Positions 1-5,688 of a stretch of 6,275 bases of DNA are shown in pieces. The notes under the pieces were generated by a model that made no database searches, had not been told where the DNA came from, and was given only the letters and a program-made list of their open reading frames with translations. Location: NCBI GenBank assembly GCA_004552195.1, contig SFPC01000098.1:1-6275 (forward strand). The letters are read 5' to 3'. The position numbers and the translations under genes are program-made. Source of the DNA: Bacteroidales bacterium (GTDB taxonomy: Bacteria; Bacteroidota; Bacteroidia; Bacteroidales; Bacteroidaceae). Position 1 is the first letter of the stretch; the number at the start of each line of letters is the position of its first letter.

Positions 1-165
1 CCTTACGATCCGACGGTTCTTGGACATGACGATGAATACATCGCCGTCTGAGGGCTCACGGTGCAGACGCTCACGGATAATCGAGAGTACACGGCTATGT
101 TTGCAACGCATGTCGGTAAAGTCACGCACATAATAGAAACGGTTCAGTCCGCTAACACTCAGCAT
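1..165 (-). CDS. tnpB: IS66 accessory protein TnpB (Orf2), N-terminal part
   Basis: This is the first 55 codons of IS66 Orf2, cut by the left edge of the window. The protein starts MLSVSGLNRFYYVRDFTDMR and continues to a GDVFIVMSKNRRIVR stretch, which matches the TnpB hallmark of a G-D-V-F segment followed by S-K-N-R-R. Full-length TnpB is about 110-120 residues, so roughly half is visible. TnpB is needed for IS66 transposition, but its biochemical role is poorly defined. Its ATG (163-165) overlaps the TGA stop of tnpA (159-161) within the seven bases ATGCTGA, which suggests translational coupling. It was found by translating the minus strand by hand. Confidence 0.85.
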   Translation of the reverse strand, partial: MLSVSGLNRFYYVRDFTDMRCKHSRVLSIIRERLHREPSDGDVFIVMSKNRRIVR

Positions 166-515
166 AGCGCCTCCAGCTTCTCTACCAGCTTTACCAAATC
201 TTGGTAGTTTAGGTTCTTCTGACTGATATGAAGCCCGTTGCTCATTCGGATTTCCACAAGTATGCGGACCGGAGAACCGGAAGTATACTGCTGCCGGGGA
301 TGAGACGGAGCAGCAGAGGCTTCTTCCTCTTCTGACGGATGTCCATCGACCGTAACTTCCACTATCTGTTTGCGTGTATCCTTGAACCATTTGGAAAAAA
401 TGTTGTAGGGTACCTTGTTCCTCACACAGAATTCCTGTATGGACACACCATGAGGCAACGCCTCTGTCTTATACTGAAAGTAAAACCTTTCTAAATCTTC
501 GCTGCTGTACATCAT
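159..515 (-). CDS. tnpA: IS66 accessory protein TnpA (Orf1)
   Basis: A 118-residue protein of the IS66 Orf1 type, the small DNA-binding accessory protein encoded first in these elements. Residues ~23-46 (GVSIQEFCVRNKVPYNIFSK and the following WF) look like a helix-turn-helix. An acidic, low-complexity linker follows around residues 60-75 (SEEEEASAAPS). The tail, from VRILVEIRMSNGLHI through LVKLVEKLE, matches the conserved C-terminal segment of Bacteroidetes IS66 Orf1. Two ATG codons stand in tandem at 515 and 512; the first is taken as the start. The gene lies 66 bases inside the element end, has its own promoter candidate, and overlaps tnpB by seven bases. Confidence 0.85.
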   Translation of the reverse strand: MMYSSEDLERFYFQYKTEALPHGVSIQEFCVRNKVPYNIFSKWFKDTRKQIVEVTVDGHPSEEEEASAAPSHPRQQYTSGSPVRILVEIRMSNGLHISQKNLNYQDLVKLVEKLEALC

Positions 516-537
516 CTGTAATGTTTAAAATCAGCAG

Positions 538-569
538 CAAAGCTACAGCATCGATTTTTTAGCCCTAAA
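538..569 (-). promoter_or_regulatory. Candidate promoter for IS66 tnpA
   Basis: On the minus strand TAGCTTTG (538-545) matches the Bacteroidetes -7 consensus TAnnTTTG exactly. A TTTA (566-569), three of four bases of the -33 TTTG box, lies 20 bases upstream. The -33 box sits inside the terminal repeat, and the predicted start near 531 leaves about 15 bases before the tnpA ATG. This is a sequence match only. Confidence 0.5.
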
Positions 570-581
570 TTGGGTGCTTAC
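548..581 (-). repeat. IS66 terminal inverted repeat (one end)
   Basis: Read on the minus strand, the end begins GTAAGCACCCAATTTAGGGC and runs into an A-rich stretch. The GTAA start and its position just outside tnpA mark it as the left terminal repeat. The inner limit is approximate because the matching right end is not in the window. It contains an imperfect 12-bp palindrome (CCCAATTTAGGG). Confidence 0.7.
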
Positions 582-589
582 GAGTTGTT
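582..589. repeat. Putative 8-bp IS66 target-site duplication (one copy)
   Basis: These eight bases, GAGTTGTT, directly abut the IS66 end and have the length this family duplicates. Only one copy can be seen, so the assignment rests on position alone. Confidence 0.45.
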
Positions 590-665
590 TTTCCTACTCC
601 CGGACTTGCAGTCGTTCCTTCGGCAAAAAGGGAAAAACGAGGCGGCGGGGATGGTAAGCCAAGGG

Positions 666-2183
666 TTATTCGTGCAGCCACACGGTGCGCAGCAGTCGAC
701 GCCAAAGGGCGAGGTGGGCACTGGTGTTAATTTCCCGGCAAATGAGCAGTGCCGTGTTGCCCAGCTCGTCGGCTGCTTCCACCACCTGCGGGTCGGAGGG
801 CAGATATGCATCCTTCACTCGCACAGCCAGCACACGTCGGGTCACAGGTACGAGTTGGTGCCCTACCCCACCGCTCGTTTGGTTCGGCATATTTTCTGCT
901 TCGGGTCTGAAAAACGTGAGGCCGGGGTTCAACACCTCCACAGCGGAAAGTCCATTGAGCACCCGATAGAGCATCGGGGCATGAGTAGAGAAGGAGTTGA
1001 GCAATTTGCGGCGTGCCATGTCACCGGTGAGGAAATATTCCTGCAAGAAACTGTCCCAATCGCAGAAAACCACGCAGCCTTCTCCTTCGCGCATAACGCC
1101 CAAGTGCATATCGTAGGCCACATTCGCACAGACTTCCTGCTCGGTTTCGGGCTGGTAGGTCGGTTCGTCAAACTCTACGCGCTGCACCATCTCCGTGAAA
1201 TCGGGATGCTCCAGCAACGACCACTTGTCGCACGCTGCCGAAGCCTGGCGAGCAGGAGTTAGGAAGGGGCGCATCACGATGAAACGCCAGCGGTCCATGT
1301 AGTCGGGACACTCTTGAAGATAGCGTACCAAATACAGCACATCGGCCACTTCGGCGGACGTAAAATCTGCCACGCAGCGGGCCAGTTTCCGGTGTCCGTC
1401 CTGCAAGAGTCGGGAAGTCAGGTGGGAAATGGAGGTCTTCTGTTTGAGCTGTTCCACCACTGCATGCACCATCGAGGATGTGAGCAGGCCGTAACCGCAA
1501 CGCTGCGCCGCTCCAACCAGCACATCGGCTCCGCGGTCTTTCTTGGTGGCCAACGACAAACGGTCGTTGGCTGCATTGTGCAACCTGACTACATGGAAAT
1601 TCCACACGTCGGGCACCGCCACGGTGAGCGAGGATGCGCTGCCGGATCCCATGATGTTGAACACTAAGCCGCGATTGCGGTTGAAACGGACCAAGTAGCC
1701 CACGCATCCGGCCAGTGGGCCGTCGATGACTTTGACCACCTCATTAGGCTCCTGCGTTTTCGGATTGAAGGCATAGTCGGAATAGGGTTTTTCGAGCACC
1801 ACTACCTGATCGGCATAGTTCTCATTGAAGTCGCGGAAGAGCCTCATTTGTTCTTCCGGCACGGTCCATGCCACCGACTTGCCATCCGCTTCCGTGCGCC
1901 GGGCATAGAGCACGGTGCCTCCGGGGTAATGTTCGCTCACAAATGCCGTAAGTGCCTCGTGGGTGGCGAGGGCGAACACATGGCCGGCAAAGAGCGGCGC
2001 ACGTTTCTGACGGCCGTTGTCCGTGAGGTGAACCGTGGTGTGGGTGGGGCAATACACTTCCAAGATGTTGCCGTTTTCGTGCATGTGAGCCACCAACAAA
2101 TCGCGCAGCTTCATCTCCTGATGAGGTTGCGTACGGATGATGTGCCAATGCAGGTCGACCCTGTTACACTTATCTTGCATCAT
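666..2183 (-). CDS. NusG/UpxY-like antiterminator with long C-terminal extension
   Basis: A 505-residue protein with a NusG-type N-terminal part. The NGN domain spans about residues 11-125: it opens LHWHIIRTQPHQE, has a Y-C-P segment near 44-46, and carries QKRAPLFAGHVFAL near 59-72, where family members have a P-x-x-x-G-Y-V/I-F motif. A KOW motif follows at about 148-176 (EVVKVIDGPLAGCVGYLVRF). UpxY proteins are NusG paralogues that bind RNA polymerase and let it read through polysaccharide operons; they are usually 170-190 residues. Here about 300 further residues follow (~205-505), with no recognised domain, signal peptide or membrane segment. The start is the tandem ATG at 2183/2180, and no in-frame ATG lies between it and an upstream stop. 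No clear terminator separates its stop codon from the IS66 end. NGN/KOW identity is firm; the target operon and the role of the extension are unknown. Confidence 0.8.
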   Translation of the reverse strand: MMQDKCNRVDLHWHIIRTQPHQEMKLRDLLVAHMHENGNILEVYCPTHTTVHLTDNGRQKRAPLFAGHVFALATHEALTAFVSEHYPGGTVLYARRTEADGKSVAWTVPEEQMRLFRDFNENYADQVVVLEKPYSDYAFNPKTQEPNEVVKVIDGPLAGCVGYLVRFNRNRGLVFNIMGSGSASSLTVAVPDVWNFHVVRLHNAANDRLSLATKKDRGADVLVGAAQRCGYGLLTSSMVHAVVEQLKQKTSISHLTSRLLQDGHRKLARCVADFTSAEVADVLYLVRYLQECPDYMDRWRFIVMRPFLTPARQASAACDKWSLLEHPDFTEMVQRVEFDEPTYQPETEQEVCANVAYDMHLGVMREGEGCVVFCDWDSFLQEYFLTGDMARRKLLNSFSTHAPMLYRVLNGLSAVEVLNPGLTFFRPEAENMPNQTSGGVGHQLVPVTRRVLAVRVKDAYLPSDPQVVEAADELGNTALLICREINTSAHLALWRRLLRTVWLHE

Positions 2184-2254
2184 GTGTGGGGGAATGTGGG
2201 TGCCGCCAACGCTTGCGGGTGAGGTGTGGTGTATACTTCTTCAGCTCCTCTCAT
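2180..2254 (-). other. Candidate leader ORF overlapping the NusG-like start
   Basis: An ATG at 2252-2254 opens a 24-codon frame whose TGA (2180-2182) overlaps the first ATG of the NusG-like gene as ATGA, the arrangement seen in translational coupling. A second, 8-codon frame (2277 to 2251) ends in a TGA that likewise overlaps the ATG of this one. Purine-rich AGAGGAG lies inside the frame, not before it. The peptide (starts MRGAEEVYTTPHPQ) resembles nothing recognised. Such overlaps can arise by chance, so confidence is low. Confidence 0.2.
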
Positions 2255-2356
2255 GACAATCGCATGACAGTTATCATCACCTCATATAAGGTTTAACGAC
2301 AGCGCAGTGGAGAATCCTCAGCATCTAACGTTGTGCGTTGTTATGTGGCTGTTGTT

Positions 2357-2372
2357 GTCGGCTCCTGCCGAC
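2357..2372 (-). promoter_or_regulatory. Tight GC-rich hairpin in the NusG-like leader
   Basis: On the minus strand GTCGGC, loop AGGA, GCCGAC form a perfect 6-bp stem with a four-base loop. It lies about 95 bases into the predicted leader transcript. No T-run follows, so it is not an ordinary intrinsic terminator. It could be a pause site or a protein-binding element. Confidence 0.4.
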
Positions 2373-2435
2373 CATTGATTTCTTCTGTACATGCCACTGA
2401 TTTTTTCGCCGGAAAACGTTCCGAACGGGGAAATA

Positions 2436-2465
2436 ATGATTGCTATTAAGGTATACAGCAATCAT
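2436..2465 (-). repeat. 9-bp perfect dyad at the predicted transcription start
   Basis: ATGATTGCT (2436-2444) and AGCAATCAT (2457-2465) are perfect inverted repeats separated by 12 bases. The right arm begins eight bases downstream of the -7 box of the NusG-like promoter, so the dyad would either be the first hairpin of the transcript or an operator at the start site. The sequence does not decide between the two. Confidence 0.55.
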
Positions 2466-2473
2466 ATTTTGGG

Positions 2474-2504
2474 CAAAAGTACGGCAACTCTTTGAATTTA
2501 CAAA
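2474..2504 (-). promoter_or_regulatory. Promoter of the NusG-like gene, Bacteroidetes type
   Basis: On the minus strand TTTG (2501-2504), a 19-base spacer and TACTTTTG (2474-2481) match the Bacteroidetes consensus TTTG-N19-21-TAnnTTTG at every defined base. Transcription would start near 2467, giving a leader of about 285 bases before the ATG at 2183. It faces the NusG-like gene and no other gene lies between. Confidence 0.7.
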
Positions 2505-2513
2505 ATGAAAGGG

Positions 2514-2562
2514 GGAAAGTTTTTTTAGGTTTTTGCACAATGTGCGCTGCCCGAAACTTTCC
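2514..2562. repeat. Nested inverted repeats upstream of the NusG-like promoter
   Basis: GGAAAGTTT (2514-2522) and AAACTTTCC (2554-2562) are perfect 9-bp inverted repeats. Between them sits a second perfect dyad, GCACA-A-TGTGC (2535-2545). The outer arm begins nine bases past the -33 box (2501-2504), a plausible place for a regulator to bind. The role is inferred from position alone. Confidence 0.4.
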
Positions 2563-2597
2563 GGAGCGAGAGCGAAAAAATCATTCAACGGGATGGC

Positions 2598-2609
2598 TGA
2601 CTATAGTCA
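2598..2609. repeat. 12-bp perfect palindrome
   Basis: TGACTATAGTCA is its own reverse complement. One or two such palindromes are expected by chance in a window of this size, so only its place among other dyads in the control region makes it worth recording. Confidence 0.25.
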
Positions 2610-2635
2610 AGGGGGAGGAATGGGAGAATGGAAAA

Positions 2636-2700
2636 TTGTGGGGTTAGAAGGACCGGCGCACTGCAAATCGCTTTAGAACCTTATAAACTCCTCCCCACAA
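2636..2700. repeat. 65-bp segment bounded by 8-bp inverted repeats
   Basis: TTGTGGGG (2636-2643) and CCCCACAA (2693-2700) are perfect inverted repeats. Inside them TTAGAAGG (2644-2651) pairs with CCTTATAA (2679-2686) at seven of eight positions, so the arms could form one long stem with an asymmetric bulge. No T-run follows. It may be an operator, an RNA structure or a degenerate small repeat element. Confidence 0.35.
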
Positions 2701-2798
2701 CCTGATAATTATCCACTTTCCTTCCACACGCCTCCCACTTTCCCAACTAACGAAAATTGAAATGTGAAATAGAAAGGGTGAAAAGTGAAAAAAAGCCT

Positions 2799-2806
2799 TA
2801 CATTTG
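2799..2806 (+). promoter_or_regulatory. Candidate -7 box for the gmd operon
   Basis: TACATTTG matches TAnnTTTG exactly on the plus strand, 82 bases before the gmd ATG. No TTTG occurs at the correct distance upstream; a purine-rich tract occupies that position. A real promoter here would therefore be weak or assisted by an activator. It is the only exact -7 match I found on this strand in the control region. Confidence 0.4.
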
Positions 2807-2888
2807 CACACTGTTACCTCTATTTTCACCTGTCGGCCACCGTTGTCCGCAACCTTCGGCTACACATTACAAACAGATTACAGCACAC

Positions 2889-3977
2889 ATGAAGAAAGCA
2901 CTCATTACAGGCATCACGGGTCAGGACGGTTCCTTCCTTGCCGAATTTTTATTGGAGAAAGGTTACGACGTTCACGGCACCATCCGCCGTTCCTCCGTTG
3001 ATTTCCGCGAACGCATTGCCCACCTTGAGGGCCGCCCCCACTTTCACCTTCACTATGCCGACATGGGCGACTCGATGAGCATCATCCAGGTGATGGCCAA
3101 GGTGCGCCCCGATGAGGTGTACAACCTGGCGGCACAAAGCCACGTGCAGGTGTCGTTCGACTCGCCGGAGTACACAGCCAACGTGGACGCCACGGGAGTG
3201 CTGCGCATACTGGAAGCGGTACGCCAATGCGGACTGACTGAAACATGTCGCATTTACCAGGCTTCGACTTCGGAGCTCTACGGCAAGGTGGAGGAGGTGC
3301 CTCAAAACGAGCTGACACCGTTTCATCCTTACAGCCCCTATGCCGTGGCAAAGCTCTACGGCTACTGGATTGTGCGAGAATATCGCGAAGCTTACGGCAT
3401 GTTTTGCTGTTCGGGCATCCTCTTCAATCACGAAAGCGAACGACGCGGAGAAACTTTCGTTACCCGCAAAATCACCCTCGCCGCCGCACGTATCAAACAG
3501 GGGAAACAGGACAAGCTGTACCTGGGCAACCTCTCCTCACTCCGCGACTGGGGCTACGCCAAGGACTATGTGGAATGTATGTGGCTCATACTGCAATATG
3601 ACAAACCGGAGGATTTTGTGATTGCCACGGGGGTACAACACTCTGTGCGCGAGTTTTGCCAACTGGCTTTCCACCATGTGGGCATCGAACTGGAATTCCA
3701 AGGCGAAGGGGCTGACGAGAAAGGTATTGACAAGGCCACGGGGCGCGTACTCGTGGAAGTGTCGCCGGACTTTTACCGACCCACTGACGTGGTGAACCTC
3801 TGGGGGGATCCTTCAAAAGCACGGGCCGAACTGGGTTGGGATCCGGGCAAAACGTCGTTTGAACAGTTAGTGAAAATAATGGTGGACGCCGACATGGCCA
3901 AGGTTGCCGTGGAACGTGCCTCGGACCACATCCGCACCAACCTGGCGGAATATCTCGAAAAAGGCATTGTGAAATAA
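2889..3977 (+). CDS. gmd: GDP-mannose 4,6-dehydratase
   Basis: A cytoplasmic NADP-dependent enzyme of the extended short-chain dehydrogenase family that converts GDP-D-mannose to GDP-4-keto-6-deoxy-D-mannose, the first step to GDP-L-fucose. The N-terminus carries the Rossmann motif GITGQDG (residues 8-14). The catalytic residues fit the family: T127 and E129 in STSELYG, then Y151 and K155 in YAVAK. The family segments [17 protein letters not shown] (180-196) and [11 protein letters not shown] (212-222) are present. The chosen ATG gives 362 residues, close to the usual 360-375, and the protein begins at the Rossmann strand. The frame stays open upstream to an ATG at 2757, but those 44 residues match nothing in the family and include the promoter candidate. 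It is first in the likely operon gmd-fcl-Nudix. Confidence 0.95.
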   Translation: MKKALITGITGQDGSFLAEFLLEKGYDVHGTIRRSSVDFRERIAHLEGRPHFHLHYADMGDSMSIIQVMAKVRPDEVYNLAAQSHVQVSFDSPEYTANVDATGVLRILEAVRQCGLTETCRIYQASTSELYGKVEEVPQNELTPFHPYSPYAVAKLYGYWIVREYREAYGMFCCSGILFNHESERRGETFVTRKITLAAARIKQGKQDKLYLGNLSSLRDWGYAKDYVECMWLILQYDKPEDFVIATGVQHSVREFCQLAFHHVGIELEFQGEGADEKGIDKATGRVLVEVSPDFYRPTDVVNLWGDPSKARAELGWDPGKTSFEQLVKIMVDADMAKVAVERASDHIRTNLAEYLEKGIVK

Positions 3978-4040
3978 TCACTGCTCACTCAAAAAAACAG
4001 CACAAGTATAGCGGAGAATAACACAAATAAGAAAAATTCC

Positions 4041-4982
4041 ATGGAGAAACACGCAAAAATTTATGTTGCCGGCCACCGGGGTATGGTGGGCTCTGCCATC
4101 GTGCGCGAACTTCAACGACAGGGCTACCACAACCTGCTCCTGCGCACTCACCAAGAACTGGACCTCACGCGACAGGCTGATGTCGAAGCGTTCTTTGAGG
4201 CTGAACGACCGGAATACGTATTCCTGGCCGCCGCCAAGGTGGGAGGCATCGTGGCCAACGAGAGTGCTCCCGCCGACTTCATGTTCGACAATATGATGCT
4301 GGAGATGAATGTCATCCACGCTGCTTGGCAACACGGTTGTCGCAAGCTGGAGTTTCTCGGTTCTTCGTGCATCTACCCACGCTTAGCTCCCCAGCCCATG
4401 CGAGAGGATTGTCTGCTCACATCGGCCCTCGAAAAGACTAACGAGGCGTATGCATTGGCCAAAATTTCGGGATTGAAGTACTGCGAATACCTCAACCGAC
4501 AATATGGCACGGACTTTATCAGCGTGATGCCCACCAATCTCTACGGTCCCAACGACAATTACCATCCCACTCACAGCCACGTGTTGCCCGCCCTCATCCG
4601 CCGTTTCCATGAGGCGAAAGTGGCCGGACTGTCCGCCGTAACGTGCTGGGGCGACGGCAGTCCGTTGCGCGAATTCCTCTATGTGGACGACCTGGCCAAC
4701 CTCTGCGTTTTTCTCATGAACCATTACAGCGGCAACGAAACGGTCAATGCGGGCACCGGCCGGGAACTGAGCATCAAGGAACTGACGCTATTGGTGGCAC
4801 GCACCGTGGGTTACGAAGGGGAAATACGGTGGGACACATCAAAACCAAACGGCACGCCGCGCAAATTGCTCGATGTGTCGAAAGCCCGCGCCTTAGGCTG
4901 GGAAGCACGCACCTCGCTCGAAGAGGGTATTGCCTTAGCCTACGAGGACTTTCTGCACAACCCTATGCGTGCCGAAAGATAA
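4041..4982 (+). CDS. fcl: GDP-L-fucose synthase (epimerase/reductase)
   Basis: A 313-residue cytoplasmic enzyme (also called WcaG) that epimerises GDP-4-keto-6-deoxymannose at C3 and C5 and reduces it with NADPH to GDP-L-fucose, completing the pathway begun by Gmd. The dinucleotide-binding motif GHRGMVG is at residues 11-17. Residues equivalent to the E. coli catalytic set are present with an offset of one: S108 and C110 in GSSCIYP, Y137 and K141 in EAYALAK, and H180 in THSH. Length matches the family (about 310-320). It follows gmd after 63 bases with no promoter or terminator seen in the gap, so co-transcription is likely. GDP-fucose would feed capsule, O-antigen or protein glycosylation. 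Confidence 0.95.
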   Translation: MEKHAKIYVAGHRGMVGSAIVRELQRQGYHNLLLRTHQELDLTRQADVEAFFEAERPEYVFLAAAKVGGIVANESAPADFMFDNMMLEMNVIHAAWQHGCRKLEFLGSSCIYPRLAPQPMREDCLLTSALEKTNEAYALAKISGLKYCEYLNRQYGTDFISVMPTNLYGPNDNYHPTHSHVLPALIRRFHEAKVAGLSAVTCWGDGSPLREFLYVDDLANLCVFLMNHYSGNETVNAGTGRELSIKELTLLVARTVGYEGEIRWDTSKPNGTPRKLLDVSKARALGWEARTSLEEGIALAYEDFLHNPMRAER

Positions 4983-4988
4983 GCCGGT

Positions 4989-5384
4989 ATGAAACAGATT
5001 GAAGTAGTGGCAGCCATCATTTGCGACAAGGACCACCGGGTTTTCGCCACGCAGCGAGGTTATGGTGAATGGAAAGGCTGGTGGGAGTTTCCCGGTGGGA
5101 AAATAAATGAAGGCGAAACGCGCGAAGAGGCACTCCGGCGAGAGATACGTGAGGAACTCTCGGCAGAAATTGCCGTCGGCGCATGGCTCACCACGGTGGA
5201 ATACGACTATCCGGAATTTCATCTCTGCATGCACTGTTTCTTTTGCCGTGTGGAGAGCGGGAAACTTACCCTGCTTGAACACGAAGCGGCCAAATGGTTG
5301 GAACCGAAGGAGCTGGACAGCGTGCGGTGGCTTCCGGCGGACACGGTAGTTGTGGCCAAACTGAAGGAGGTGCTCCATCGGTAG
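4989..5384 (+). CDS. MutT-like Nudix hydrolase
   Basis: A 131-residue Nudix protein, about the size of E. coli MutT (129). It opens MKQIEVVAAIICD and has TQRGYGEWKGWWEFPGGK, the MutT-type approach to the Nudix box. In the box (GX5EX7REUXEEXGU) G37, E43, R51, E52, E55 and E56 are all present, so the metal-binding glutamates are intact; the late glycine is Ser58, a position that varies in the family. MutT enzymes hydrolyse oxidised nucleoside triphosphates such as 8-oxo-dGTP. The start is six bases after the fcl stop codon, implying co-transcription. Some Nudix enzymes act on nucleotide sugars (GDP-mannose hydrolases), which would suit the neighbours, but the short MutT-like form favours nucleotide sanitation. 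Substrate is not settled by sequence. Confidence 0.88.
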   Translation: MKQIEVVAAIICDKDHRVFATQRGYGEWKGWWEFPGGKINEGETREEALRREIREELSAEIAVGAWLTTVEYDYPEFHLCMHCFFCRVESGKLTLLEHEAAKWLEPKELDSVRWLPADTVVVAKLKEVLHR

Positions 5385-5416
5385 GGACATCCGCCCTTCG
5401 CATATTCGGAAGTCAG

Positions 5417-5590
5417 AAGGTTTTTGATGCACAGATGGCAAAATATTCGTTTAAGGCAGAAAGAAAGCGCAAATACCACCGTGAAAGCCGCATGTCAAAG
5501 GCGGAAATCATGGTAATAATGATTCTCTTTCATTCATCAGGGTATCGCTGCTTGAAGCATTTCTATCTCGAAAAGGTATGTAAGCACATA
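5417..5590 (+). pseudogene. IS982-type transposase remnant
   Basis: Codons from AAG at 5417 encode KVFDAQMAKYSFKAERKRKY, then MSKAEIMVIMILFHSSGYRC and LKHFYLEKVCKHI. I recognise this as the N-terminal region of Bacteroidetes IS982-family transposases, where the E-I/V-M-x-I-x-x-x-F-H-x-S-G-Y-R segment is conserved. About 58 codons survive of roughly 300. The start codon and first ~20 residues are missing, and so is everything after the C-K-H-I segment, including the catalytic domain. An open frame runs through it from inside the Nudix gene to 5734, but it is not a real gene. No terminal repeat was found at either edge, which fits an old, eroded insertion. Confidence 0.75.
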
Positions 5591-5680
5591 GGGTCAGGGT
5601 CGAGTAGAGCGAGGGAGTTTCACCCTCACCCTCTCAACTTTCGGACACTTACCAGACTCAGAAACTTGTCCCCTGATCCT
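5590..5680. repeat. 91-bp segment with imperfect terminal inverted repeats
   Basis: AGGGTCAGGG (5590-5599) and CCCTGATCCT (5671-5680) are inverted repeats matching at nine of ten positions. They begin exactly where the IS982 similarity stops. The left arm can instead pair with an internal ACCCTCACCCT (5622-5632), ten of eleven positions. The segment has no coding sense I can recognise. It could be a small MITE-like insertion, the end of another decayed element, or a hairpin terminating one of the two convergent genes, although no T-run follows. No target duplication is evident. Confidence 0.35.
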
Positions 5681-5688
5681 CTTTATTT

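Larger units (their letters stand above)
1..581 (-). mobile_element. IS66-family insertion sequence, 5' end (partial)
   Basis: The segment holds the usual first part of an IS66 element read on the minus strand: terminal repeat, tnpA, then an overlapping tnpB that runs off the left edge. The large DDE transposase gene (tnpC) would lie beyond base 1. The outer end is placed at base 581 because the minus strand there begins GTAAGCACCC, and IS66 elements characteristically begin with GTAA. IS66 elements make 8-bp target duplications, so 582-589 (GAGTTGTT on the plus strand) is the expected duplication. Its partner copy is outside the window and could not be compared. Family assignment is firm; whether the element is intact cannot be judged. 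Confidence 0.88.
2184..2888. promoter_or_regulatory. Divergent control region between NusG-like gene and gmd
   Basis: This 705-base stretch has no convincing protein gene. It contains the NusG-like leader and promoter, a set of inverted repeats (2357-2372, 2436-2465, 2514-2562, 2598-2609, 2636-2700), a purine-rich tract near 2762-2796, and a -7 box candidate for gmd at 2799. An 87-codon frame on the minus strand (2325-2588) spans the promoter and dyads and looks like chance. Such a long intergenic region is unusual beside the tightly packed genes to its right. Confidence 0.6.

Noticed and set aside
570..1262. 230-codon open frame on the plus strand
   Set aside because: It lies antisense to the NusG-like gene, starts inside the IS66 terminal repeat, and its translation has no recognisable domain. 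The opposite strand carries a clear NGN-KOW protein.
1168..1707. 179-codon minus-strand frame inside the NusG-like gene
   Set aside because: It is an out-of-frame reading of the same DNA, rich in Arg, Gly and Pro as expected of a GC-rich shadow frame.
2402..2425. Small stem (CGGAA/TTCCG) next to a T-run as a terminator
   Set aside because: On the plus strand the T-run comes before the stem, and on the minus strand the stem is followed by A residues, so neither direction has the stem-then-T order of an intrinsic terminator.
2325..2588. 87-codon minus-strand frame in the control region
   Set aside because: It spans the NusG-like promoter and several dyads, has no recognisable motif, and its composition is not protein-like.
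2757..2888. N-terminal extension of gmd from an upstream ATG
   Set aside because: The extra 44 residues precede the Rossmann strand that begins all Gmd proteins, resemble nothing in the family, and contain the -7 promoter candidate.
3978..4040. Possible separate promoter for fcl
   Set aside because: No TAnnTTTG match and no dyad were found in the 63-base gap.
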